Assembly: GCA_027579435.1 (NCBI GenBank)
Contig: JANBPK010000868.1
Location: 78,117 to 101,398, forward strand
Direction: 5' to 3'
Length of the DNA stretch: 23,282 nt
From: Candolleomyces eurysporus
Taxonomy: Eukaryota; Basidiomycota; Agaricomycetes; Agaricales; Psathyrellaceae
Below are positions 1 to 8,643 of the stretch, one piece after another. A program made the translations under genes and the position numbers. The notes beneath the pieces were generated by a model that was not told the DNA's origin, ran no database searches, and was given only the letters and a program-made list of their open reading frames with translations. Position 1 is the stretch's first letter, and every line of letters begins with the position of its first letter.

Positions 1-784
1 GCNTCGTTGTCACTGTCAGATANCGCCGTAAGNGNGNCAGCTGTTGANAAGAGAACTCACTGGNGGGAAGTTNTTCCAGACGTGACCTCCTGGAGTGGTA
101 ACGGTCAAGACCAGAGACGCAANACGTTCGGGAATTCGGTANGCGAGCTCTGTTGCAAACGAAGCAGAAACAGTANCTCAGTTNTNNNCNTGAGAGGAGG
201 GTACACGGNCCAACCATACATACCTTGCGCAATCATCCCNCCCAAACTAATCCCAACAACATTTAACTCCCTCTTCCCCTTCCACCCAAGGTAATCAAGC
301 AAGCAAATAAGGTCTTCAGCCATACCCGAAGTCCTGAACGCATNAATCCAAACCAATTAGCACCAACTCGCCAAATCCCAGCAGCAGGACGAACTCACGT
401 ATACGGCCCCTTCGGATACCCCGAATTCCCNACTCCTCTATTATCAAAAACCAACACGGTAGCTCCAATACCGCTCTTATCCTTCCCAACAATCCATGGC
501 CCCTTCCCCGCTGGGGCATCAAACCCATCCCGTCCAAAATACCGCACCTGCGGTTCCCAGGCAAACGAACTCGAATTCAAGCCCATGACGAATACAACTT
601 TATGCTTGGTGCCCTTCCCATGTTGTTCATAGTACAACGAATGGCTTTCGAGGATCTCGGGNCCCTGAGAACGGAGTTGGGTGACGGGACAGAGGCCTCG
701 GCGAATGCAGGTGTATGGGTCGAAGGCGGTTGGGAGGTCGGAGAGAGGTGGGGTTTCAGGGCGTTCTGAGCTCATTGTTTGCAA
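1..784 (-). CDS. Alpha/beta hydrolase-fold protein, partial (3' end outside window)
   Basis: Serine hydrolase of the alpha/beta fold; the substrate cannot be told. Exon 1 (784-399) carries the strand region VFVMGLNSSSFAW and the motif VFDNRG.GNSGYPKGPYT. A 65 nt intron (398-334, GTGAGT...CAG) joins in frame to exon 2 (333-224) with TSGMAEDLICLLDYLGWKG and the nucleophile elbow GISLGG (Ser is the expected nucleophile). A 74 nt intron (223-150, GTATGT...CAG) leads to exon 3 (149 downward), reading ELA.RIPER.ASLVLTVTTPGG and then NFPP. After that a GTGAGT at 60-55 could be another donor; the first 54 bases, rich in Ns, could not be assigned. The catalytic Asp and His would lie beyond the edge. 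Start is the ATG at 784; a second in-frame ATG at 775 is equally possible. Ns in this gene keep the frame, so they look like real positions. It lies head-to-tail after SEC14 on the same strand. Confidence 0.8.
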
Positions 785-1354
785 TGCGGCGGGGGTTCAA
801 CTGATGATGGTTTCGAAAGAGAGAGCNACACGTCCGACGATGAGAGCTGCGNCAGGAAGGAGNCTAGGCCTAGATCCTGCAGAATGGTTGAAAGTCGTCA
901 ATCCTGAGAAACTGGCGAGGGTTATAAGCCTTACCTTTAAGCTGAGGATATACGGAACTAACTGTCGCAGCACCAGGTATAGGATGGAGATGGTGGAGGG
1001 TCGAGACGGTGTGCCTGACCCAAGGCTGACCCTGAACATGATGACCGCGCAGAAAATCAAATGTCACCTTGTGTGAATGACATCAGCCTTTCTGTTTCTG
1101 AGGCCTGAGGCCTGAGGCATCAGCATCGCGAACTCACCAGCCCTTGAACGAGCTGTGCAGTGTGTGCGATACCTCGAACGCTCTGGTCAAGTACGTAAAG
1201 CGGTAAATGGTCGATTGCTGAAAATATTACAAGTAAAGAGTAACACAGTTGAATGTATGTTCGTATGGTCGCGTACAACAAAAACAGCCAAACGCTGGTA
1301 TAAAGAAAGAAAATCCACCGGCAAAGAGAACTACCATTTATCGCCATTACATAC
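785..1354. other. Intergenic: SEC14 3' flank and hydrolase promoter region
   Basis: There is no convincing gene in these 570 bases. Open frames on both strands here have no recognisable product. The stretch must hold the SEC14 3' UTR/poly(A) region and the hydrolase promoter, both on the minus strand. Confidence 0.5.
1098..1118. repeat. Three tandem copies of CTGAGGC
   Basis: A perfect 7-base unit is repeated three times in the spacer between SEC14 and the hydrolase gene. It is probably a simple-sequence tract with no known role. Confidence 0.8.
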
Positions 1355-2495
1355 TTAAGGGGCAGGAGCATCGGGAGTAGGCGCAGGAGCCGCAGCCGCA
1401 GCAGTAGCNGTAGCNGTAGCCGCAGGCCCATTCCAAGGACCCGCATCCGACATGGAGCACCCACCAGCACACTCGCACTGGCCTCCAAAGATCTTGGGCA
1501 GATTCTGGGGCTCAATCTGCTTGAGCAGCTCAGCCTGATANGATCCGCCCAGAATCTGGATCTTCGCCACCGTAACAGGGTCCAACCATCCCTTGATCAC
1601 GCTCCACACAGCAGTGAACGCCCAAGGTGCATTGATGATGTAGAACTTGCCCATGGTCTCGGGGTACCTGTCCTGCCCGACTCCAGAGGCAGCGGAGACG
1701 TAGTCCTTGACGCGGTAGAAGTTGGAGAGAGTGACACCGCCCAGGTCGAGGATGGTGCAGAACGTCTCGATTGGGCGGCCGGACACTTGACTGCAAACAG
1801 GAGTGCGTGTTCGGAGGGATTTTTCGTACTCCCAGACAAGGCGTTTGAGTTGACGCTCTTGGGTGGTGACAGCGTACAAAGCCTTGATGTCGAGCTTGCC
1901 GAGTTGTTCGATGTAGATTGGGCGGCCATCCTAGGAGAAGGATGCTCGGTGAGGGGCTGATTTGTGTCAGACACGAGAGGAAACGCCAACCTTGTCAGTT
2001 TTATGATAAAATTGAGGGTAGTACTTGTCGACCTCTGCTTTCTCCTTGAAGTCAAAGTTACTTGAGGGCGGCAAGGTGAAATTATCGATGTCAGATGTAG
2101 CCGAACACGAGGGATAGCTGAGGACACTCACTTGACGATATCCTCCACGCCGAAATCTTTCCTCCACTGCTCTGCATTCAAGAGCATAGTCTTGACTGCA
2201 GGATAGTCGAACTTTCTCGCCCGGCAGAACCTTGATAAATAGAAGAGGAAAGATGGGCGCGATTAGACGAGGAATGGCGTTAACAGCATATGCCACACCT
2301 CAACAACGAGGCATCGTCCATCCGGTCCTCAACGAAATGGCCCTCTTCCTTGAGCTCTTTCTTCAGNTTGTCCAGACAATGCTGCTGGGGGATGGTCAAA
2401 TTGCCCAAGTATCCTGGAGGTGGGCTGTAGGTGGGGTCGGTGATGCCCTCTGGCAACGGAGAGACAGAGGCCGCGCTGGCTGCTGGGGCAGACAT
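1355..2495 (-). CDS. SEC14: Sec14-type phosphatidylinositol/phosphatidylcholine transfer protein
   Basis: Sec14 exchanges phosphatidylinositol and phosphatidylcholine between membranes and couples lipid metabolism to Golgi secretion. Four exons: 2495-2299, 2230-2132, 2060-1991, 1930-1355. Introns are 68, 71 and 60 nt with GT-AG ends. The coding sum is 942 nt, exactly 314 codons including the stop. The N-terminal CRAL-TRIO-N region (about residues 30-105) contains HFVEDRMDDASLLRF, RARKFD and NAEQWRKDFGVEDIV. The lipid-binding domain (about 110-275) contains YPQFYHKTDKDGRP, AVTTQERQLKRLVWEYE, ILDLGGVTLSNFYRVKDYV, GQDRYPETMGKFYIINAPW and WLDPVTVAKIQILG. The C-terminus has the family signature GGQCECAGGCSMSDAGPW, then a low-complexity Ala/Pro tail of about 25 residues, unlike the short end of yeast Sec14. 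Start is the ATG at 2495, before MSAPAASA. Ns in the coding part keep the frame. Identification is very secure. Confidence 0.97.
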
Positions 2496-2960
2496 TGTAC
2501 GATGAAAATTGGTGTTTGGCTTGAAAGAGAACTTGGATTTGGAGGTTGTATTGGAGGCTAGAGACGATGTGGCCGAGGAGGTCGATTTNTCGAACTGTCG
2601 ATGTGCTGGTGGTCTTCGNCTGCGTCTGGGGATAGATCTGTATGATCTTGAGCCGATTTCTTTTGAAACACAAAGATTTCGAAGAAATTCAAGGAAACGG
2701 TGGCCCAGTCGAGCCAGAGAAAGATTTNATGGCGTTGTGGTCAGTCAACGGCGCTATGGTGTTCAGCACTGGGCAAACGGGCTCACCTGGCCTTGTTGTA
2801 GTCAGTCGATCACCTTTCAATCACTGGAGGGAAAGGATTTCAGAGAAATATAAGAATCTGGGATTGTCGCCCTCAGAAAATGAGCAGTTTGGAGCAAAGG
2901 ACGAGAAGATTTGAGGCAAGGCTGGTTGATGCCACGAGCACATCGGTGCCGTCGCGCCTC

Positions 2961-2970
2961 TGATTGGCTG
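2961..2970 (-). promoter_or_regulatory. CCAAT-box-like site upstream of SEC14
   Basis: The minus strand reads CAGCCAATCA, matching the CCAAT core bound by the fungal HAP/NF-Y complex. It lies about 465 bases before the SEC14 start. A match this short is expected often by chance. Confidence 0.25.
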
Positions 2971-3166
2971 TGTCCTCAATGGGGATACTTGATAACACGC
3001 GTGGTCCACCTGTTCATGCTCTGACTGCAAGGTCCACACCCTCTCAGGAAAAAAGCGCGTTTAGATTCGACGCTTTACCTTTTTAAAAATATGGGTGCTT
3101 GATTTTATGGCTTGGAAACGCGGCCTCGCCGTCGCCATCATACGATTGANCACACTCCGAGTATCT

Positions 3167-3174
3167 CCAATCAG
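3167..3174 (+). promoter_or_regulatory. CCAAT-box-like site upstream of first F-box gene
   Basis: The plus strand reads CCAATCAG about 210 bases before the upstream ORF of the first F-box gene. It fits a HAP/NF-Y core but is too short to be certain. The same octamer was not noticed at the corresponding place before the second copy. Confidence 0.2.
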
Positions 3175-3380
3175 AGCATGGTACTATGAAGCTGTTAGCT
3201 GTGCTGTAGNTTAGAGAGCCACGTAGGTTAATGCACGAAGGGATTCACTCTCGCTTTTTGCACTCAAATTCTTAGATTTTCGGACTTCACCCGCCAGCCC
3301 AAACCCACAGCAGTAGTCGGTAAGCGNATGCCCTCAAAATACGGTCTGCGTGCAGAAGTTTAAGGGAATCCACGTTTAAN

Positions 3381-3563
3381 ATGAGCGGTCAGATTAGCAG
3401 TAGTAGTAGGGGTACTGAAGGACCCAAGCCTAGTCAAAGTGAACCCGGNATTGGCCCGGAGAGCCTCTTCCTGGGCCACCCCCGCCTCTTTTCTGCACGA
3501 GTGGACCCACACGGACCTCCATCGATGGTGGCTGTGCTNGCAAGCAAGCGGAGCGGTCGTTGA
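3381..3563 (+). CDS. Possible upstream ORF in the F-box leader, 60 codons
   Basis: The ORF begins MSGQISSSSRG and includes SLFLGHP and GPPSMVAV. The second tandem copy at 5443 keeps the start, frame and most residues, although the two diverge by a 6-base in-frame insertion and many substitutions before ending at different stops. No known domain was recognised. It ends well before the F-box start and cannot join that frame without further splicing, because an in-frame TAA precedes the F-box ATG. It may be an upstream ORF in the 5' UTR, a small separate gene, or the relic of an exon. Confidence 0.3.
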   Translation: MSGQISSSSRGTEGPKPSQSEPXIGPESLFLGHPRLFSARVDPHGPPSMVAVXASKRSGR

Positions 3564-3650
3564 TTCCCACCACTTTNACGCTTTCNTCCAACGAAATACT
3601 CCCTTGCTCCGGCTCTGCTGTATCTCGCTGAAATATAATTGGCCATAGAG

Positions 3651-3698
3651 GTAATCCCTCTGATCTGATGCAATTCGCTATCGCTAAATCGTTTTCAG
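3651..3698 (+). other. Probable 48 nt leader intron of first F-box gene
   Basis: It starts GTAATC and ends TTTTCAG, with CTAAAT as a possible branch site. An intron of identical length and matching ends occupies the same place in the second copy (5763-5810). It ends 12 bases before the F-box ATG, so it would be removed from the 5' UTR. Confidence 0.5.
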
Positions 3699-3710
3699 TC
3701 GTGCCAGGCA

Positions 3711-5220
3711 ATGGTTATACCCACCGAATCGCAGGGAGATGCAATCGCAGGAGATGCAATCAGCGTTCCCCAACATTCTATCCAACGCATCCCACCGGAG
3801 ATTCAGGGCGAAATCTTCAGAGCCTACATGGCCATACCGAGACCCCCAGAACTCGACAACATGAGCGAGCATAGCCGTGACAGCTATGCTTTGTCCAGTC
3901 CATACGTCCTCTGCCTTGTCTGCACATCCTGGCAAGCCATAGCCGTCGACCTTCCAGTCTTGTGGTCGAACGTCGCTATATACTCTCGGTGGGACAGCAA
4001 AAACGATGCCTATATCGTTAGGGAAAACCATGGTAGAGCGTTGCGGAAATGGGTCGGTCGGATTCGCGACCACCCTTGGTCCCTGGATCTGTCAGTTGCG
4101 ANGAGAAGTCGAGCCGACCCCTCTCCATATACCCCCCTTCCCGATATCCTTCCATCGACTGCCCTTATAAATTTGGAGTTTCTCAAAACTCGGGGCTGCA
4201 TTTTCAAGGATCCCAGCAAACTTGGCTGTGCGGGCTTATTTCCCAAATTACAATCACTCGTTACCGATGGATATGATGCAGATGTGNCCCCCCCCTGTCT
4301 GCCCGGAGCTCGAAAAAGTCGTGCTCTCATTTATGCCAGATTGCGACCTGCCTTTGCAACAACTCACTCACCTATATATCGGACAGATGGCCAGCCTCAG
4401 TCTCGATGACTTTGTCTTCGTGCTGACAGTCGGTGTCCGTTTGCAGTATCTTTGTATCTGGACTTATCATGGTGGCATTCCGTTACCTTTCATGCGAGNT
4501 GGCTATTCAAATTCCCAAACACAAGAAAATCGTCCCTCAGTGAACCTTACCGACCTAACCTTGATAAACGCGTCTCCTTTCAAATTTCCCCTTCCTGCTA
4601 TATCCTGGCCAAACCTCAAGCGGTTACGGATCTTCGCAGATGATCATGACAGTGTTGGACTCGCAGGGTGGCATCATACCACTATACGCCTGCTGCAATC
4701 CCTCACACATCTTCATCTACCAGTTCAGAATTTACTTCTGACCCCTGGTCTCGTTCTCGACGCTTGTCCCCTTCTTACACACCTCTGCGTTGAGGTTTTC
4801 GATGTTCCAACAGCCTATAATGACCTTCTGCAATTATTAACCTACGATTCAGAGGTTCGAATGCTGTTGGTGCCGTCCCTCCGATCATTGAAAATCGACT
4901 GCAGGACCGGTTTCTCACAGTTTCCACATGGCCCACTTCACACAATGGTCGCCTCTCGCCTTGCTCTTTCCCCAGACACCGGTCTCCCTCGGACGCCACT
5001 GAAATACCTCACTCTCCGTACACCACTGGGTTTCCAAGTTCCCGCAGATCGTACCTTCCCGGANAAGCTCAGAGAAGGGCTGGAGGAGCTTAAGAACCAG
5101 GTCGAGGTGTCTATTGTTACGGCCCGGCACGAAGGTCACGAATTTCAAATGTTGTGCGCTGATGTTGACCATTGGGATTGTGGTTTCGGAGAATTTATCG
5201 ACAAGTTTGGTGAATTTTGA
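3711..5220 (+). CDS. F-box/LRR-like protein, first tandem copy (one frame break)
   Basis: Likely substrate-recognition subunit of an SCF ubiquitin ligase. The N-terminus is a fungal F-box-like motif (about residues 20-85): IQRIPPEIQGEIFRAYM, a variable linker, then YVLCLVCTSWQAIAVDLPVLW, followed by RIRDHPWSLDLSV. The rest is a leucine-rich solenoid with repeats such as LTDLTLINASPFKFPLP, WPNLKRLRIFADD and LTHLHLPVQNLL, ending HWDCGFGEFIDKFGEF. The start is the first ATG after an in-frame TAA in the leader. The frame breaks at an N followed by eight Cs (4287-4295): upstream frame 3711-4286, downstream frame to 5220. Dropping one base joins DGYDADV to PPVCPELEKV and gives 502 residues. No intron is needed. 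It is nearly identical to 5823-7332, which breaks at the same point, so an assembly or consensus error is likely; a pseudogene is the alternative. Confidence 0.8.
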
Positions 5221-5442
5221 CTTTTACTGCACGTTCTTGTTTAGCGATGTATCGGCGTCTTGTTCCATTCAACTCTATGTACGATCAACACCCCAAGTAA
5301 AGCNAAAAAATTACAGAGAAATATCAGATATTGTGGCAATTGGCCAGCCTCTACATGCTTAGGTTTATATATTCAAAGTGGCAGAATCTCTTAACTTCAG
5401 GTGTCCGTCATTCAGGTCTTCCATTTTTTCCACGTTATCAAG

Positions 5443-5658
5443 ATGAGCGGTCAGATTAGCAGCAGCAGTAGGGGTCTTGAAGGACCTAAGCGTCGTCANA
5501 ATGAGCCCGGAATTGGCTCGGGGAGCCTCTTCCTGGGCCACCCCTGCCTCTCCTCTGCAAAAGTGGACCCACTGGCACACGGACCTCCATCGATGGTGGC
5601 TGTGCTCGCCATCATAGCACAAATGCTAGCGAGGCGTGGAGTCATTGTATTCTTTTGA
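5443..5658 (+). CDS. Possible upstream ORF in second F-box leader, 71 codons
   Basis: Counterpart of 3381-3563, again beginning MSGQISSSSRG and containing EGPK, SLFLGHP and GPPSMVAV. It runs longer and ends in a hydrophobic stretch (VLAIIAQMLARRGVIVFF). The ending is not conserved, which argues against selection on the C-terminus. Start was placed at the ATG conserved in both copies. No family was recognised. Confidence 0.3.
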   Translation: MSGQISSSSRGLEGPKRRXNEPGIGSGSLFLGHPCLSSAKVDPLAHGPPSMVAVLAIIAQMLARRGVIVFF

Positions 5659-5762
5659 CTCCCACTTTGAGGCACTTCGAAGCACTCCGACCCTTTCTTC
5701 CATCGAGATACTCCCGTGCTGCAGCTCTGCTGTATCGCGCTGAAAGATAATTGCCCTCAAAG

Positions 5763-5810
5763 GTAATTCCTTTGATCTGATGCAATTCGATATTGCTAAA
5801 TTGTTTTCAG
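5763..5810 (+). other. Probable 48 nt leader intron of second F-box gene
   Basis: It starts GTAATT and ends TTTTCAG, with a CTAAAT branch-like site, the same length and position as 3651-3698. It ends 12 bases before the F-box ATG at 5823. Confidence 0.5.
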
Positions 5811-5822
5811 TTGTGTCAGGCA

Positions 5823-7332
5823 ATGATTATGCCCACCGAATCGCAGGGAGATGCAATCGCAGGAGATGCAATCAGCGTTNCCCAGCATCCTATCCAACGC
5901 ATCCCACTGGATGTCAAGGGCGAAATCTTCAGAGCCTACATGGCCATACCGAGACCCCCAGAACTCGACAANATGAGCGAGCATAGCCGTGACAGCTATG
6001 TTTTGTCCAGTCCATACGTCCTCTGCCTTGTCTGCACATCCTGGCAAGCCATAGTCGTCAACCTTCCGATCTTGTGGTCGAACGTCGCTATATACTCTCA
6101 GTGGGACAGCGTAAACGATATCTATGGTGTCAAGGAAAACCATGGTAGAGCATTGCGGGAATGGGTCAGTCGGATTCGCGACCACCCTTGGTCCCTGGAT
6201 CTGTCAGTTACGAGGAAAAGTCGGATCGACCCCTCTCCATATACACCCCTTCTCGATATCCTTCCATCGGCTGCCCTTGTAAATTTGGAGTTTCTCAAAT
6301 CTTGGGGCTGCATTTTCAAGGATCCCAGCAAACTTGGCTGTGCCTCATTTCCCAATTTGAAATCGCTCGTCACCGATGGATATGATGCGGGTGTGCTNCC
6401 CCCCTGTCTGCCCGAAGCTCGAAAAAGTCATGATCTCGCTCAAGCCCGAACGCAACCTGCCTTTGCATCAACTAACTCACCTGTATATCGGAGACATGGC
6501 CAACCTCAGTCTCGATGACTTCGTCTTCGTGCTGACAGTCGGTGTACGTTTGCAATATCTCTGCATCTGGACGTACTACGGCAATAATCCTTCCCCTTTC
6601 CCCCTATTTGTCAATTCAAATTCTCAAATGCAAGAGAATTGTCCCTCGGTGAACCTTACCGACCTAACCTTGATAAACGCGTCTCCCTTCAAATCTCCCC
6701 TTCCTGCTATATCCTGGCCAAACCTCAAGCGGTTACGGCTGTTCACAGATGAAGATGACAGCGCTGGACTCGCAGGGTGGCACCATACCAATATACGCCT
6801 GCTGCAATCCCTCACACATCTTCATCTACCAGTNCAGAATTTACTTTCAACCCCTGGTCTCGTTCTCGACGCTTGTCCCCTTCTTACACACCTCTGCGTT
6901 GAGGTTTTCGATCNAGCATCCTATACTGACCTTTTCCNATCATTGACCTANGATCCAGAGGTTCAAACGGTGTTGCTGCCCTTCCTCCAATCGTTGAAAA
7001 TTGACTGCAGGAATGGTTCCCCCCAGTTTCCACATGGTTCACTTCACACCATGGTCGCCTCTCGCCTTGCNCTTTCCCCAGACACCGGTCTTCCTCGGAC
7101 GCCACTGAAATACCTCACTCTCCGTACACCTTTGATGATGCCAGGTGTTACACANCGTACCTTCCCGGACAAGCTCAGAGAAGGGCTGGAGGAGTTTAAG
7201 AACCAGNTCGAGGTATCTATTGTACGTGTTACGGCCCCGCACGAAGGTTACGAATTTCAAATGTCGCGCGCTGATGTTGACCATTGGGATTGTGATTTCG
7301 GANAATTTATCGACAAGTTTGGTGAATTTTGA
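5823..7332 (+). CDS. F-box/LRR-like protein, second tandem copy (same frame break)
   Basis: Paralog of 3711-5220 with the same layout: F-box-like segment IQRIPLDVKGEIFRAYM ... YVLCLVCTSWQAIVVNLPILW, then RIRDHPWSLDLSV and LRR-like repeats (LTDLTLINASPFKSPLP, WPNLKRLRLFTDE), ending DHWDCDFG and IDKFGEF. Start at 5823 (MIMPTESQG) follows an in-frame TAA, as in copy 1. The frame changes at an N followed by six Cs (6398-6404): DGYDAGV reads into junk in one frame and VCPKLEKVMISL continues in the next. With one base removed there are 502 residues, the same as copy 1. Other Ns (for example in GAC AAN ATG) keep the frame. Predicted role is an SCF adaptor; the target is unknown. Confidence 0.78.
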
Positions 7333-7440
7333 CTTTTACTGCACGTTCTTGTTTCGCGATGTATCGTTGTCTCACTCCTCTAAACTCTATTTACTANCGA
7401 CACCCCTAGTAATGCAAAATTTACATGTTTCGACACTTAC

Positions 7441-8045
7441 GGGCTCGACTCTTCACATATATACTACTGCTAGAAAGCCAGCTTCAAGGCGCTTCGATTG
7501 GTCAAACTCATCAAGANTAATGTGCCGTGCGGGGTCCGAACCCGAGGGCGGAAACCTGTTTTTTCGGGGTTCTGCAAAATTTTGTAACTGGTCGGGTCAC
7601 GCAAGATTCCAGCCTCTGCCACAGTAACAATTTAATCGATCTATTTACCANNGGNCAGCGGGTCATTCTCGAGAGGCGCGTTGCGACGCGTCCTGTGGNG
7701 GCCACTGCCAGCTGAATGATATGCATCTCCCTCTTCATCCGCATCCAAGGCGTCTCAACCCCCGCCTGAAGATCTCAAAGTCTGTCTTCTTTTTGCAGCC
7801 ATAACTCAGATTATCAGCTAGTTGGCCACGCTTGGTACTGGATGTCAGGTCTCAATCTCGATACAGAGAACAGGGAGGATATGCCTATTGCACATGGGTC
7901 GTTGGCTGGACCAGGGTTCACGACAGCGATATGACGTTTGAGAGCGTTTAATAGTTGATATTTTCCATAGCGATACGTTAATTTTCTGCTGCCTGGAGCA
8001 CGACAGACGACTTCACCAAAAAGGCTGGATTACTTGAACGCTCCC
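7441..8045. other. Intergenic spacer between the two tandem arrays
   Basis: Past the end of the F-box duplication no gene, repeat or RNA was recognised. A GC-rich palindrome-like patch around 7535-7575 (GGTCCGAACCC) was examined and dismissed as a tRNA. A few Ns lie near 7651-7700. Confidence 0.45.
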
Positions 8046-8643
8046 AACTCACTTTTCATGGACTATGCACTCCTCGCATGGTAGAAATCTATACCATATG
8101 AAGACCGGAAATAACGGACACTCTTTTGAGCCGCGTCTCGACCACAGATTAGGGCCTCCATGCACCCCTAGAACCTGTCATCTTCAAAGAAGCACACCTC
8201 ATGCAAGTGCCCAGAAGCCGCNAGAACTTCGAATCGGAGCCATAATAAGTGCGTGACAATGACATTGAGTCTCTGACATGTCCTCAGGGAGGCAAGCCTT
8301 CCACGGCCGCAATGGACTTCTATCACAGANGAAAAGTAAACCCGTACGGGAGATTAACTCGAGATTAACTTTCCGGAGAACCAGAATTAGTAACACTCGA
8401 GTTCCCTCCCAGTAGAGCGACACCGAGTCCGCTGACTGCGGACCCGCGTGTCTACGCACTTCTCCGAAACTGTCGAGTGAACTCTTGCATAACAGCGTAC
8501 CTGTGCGGTTTAAACGCAACTTGGTGTGGTGATTATATCCTCATCAAATTAGACCACCTGCTAGTACATTAACCATGCAGCGGGAGTAATTATTCAACGT
8601 GCTCTTTCTTCTGTCATTGACTCCTTTGACTCACCGTCCGCTA
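8046..8643 (+). other. Upstream flank of first 7TM gene
   Basis: No confident gene. The part up to about 8560 aligns with 11447-11870, with many substitutions and indels that break all long frames, so it behaves as non-coding duplicated flank. It should contain the 7TM promoter; no clear TATA or other element stands out. Confidence 0.5.

Larger units (their letters stand above)
2496..3370. other. Divergent intergenic region between SEC14 and the F-box pair
   Basis: These 875 bases separate minus-strand SEC14 from the plus-strand F-box pair, so they should hold both promoters. Open frames here (for example 2642-2914 plus) show no family resemblance and are probably chance. Two CCAAT-like pentamers are listed separately. 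No repeat or RNA gene was seen. Confidence 0.5.
3371..5330 (+). repeat. Tandem duplication, copy 1 (F-box gene with leader)
   Basis: Homology with copy 2 (5432-7440) begins just before the leader ATG (shared TCCACGTT) and runs through the leader, leader intron, F-box gene and about 100 bases of 3' flank (shared GACTTTTACTGCACGTTCTT after the stop). F-box starts and stops are both 2112 bases apart, so the two coding regions have the same total length. Confidence 0.9.
5432..7440 (+). repeat. Tandem duplication, copy 2 (F-box gene with leader)
   Basis: Second copy of the 3371-5330 unit in direct orientation. The leader differs by small indels: about 20 bases near 5610-5630 are missing in copy 1, and 6 bases sit inside the upstream ORF. 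The coding sequence differs mainly by substitutions plus compensating in-frame indels. Confidence 0.9.

Noticed and set aside
2509..2914. Plus-strand frames of 90-114 codons upstream of SEC14
   Set aside because: No recognisable domain and an N inside; they lie in the SEC14 promoter region and overlap each other in different frames.
4281..4300. Programmed ribosomal frameshifting at the C-runs as the main explanation
   Set aside because: An ambiguous base lies inside each run, and unrelated homopolymers (A7, G10) show the same fault in other genes, so a data artefact is simpler; kept only as an alternative.
7525..7560. tRNA-like T-arm (GGGTTCGGACCCC on the minus strand)
   Set aside because: The stem has an outer mismatch, and no matching acceptor, D or anticodon arm was found at the right spacing on either strand.
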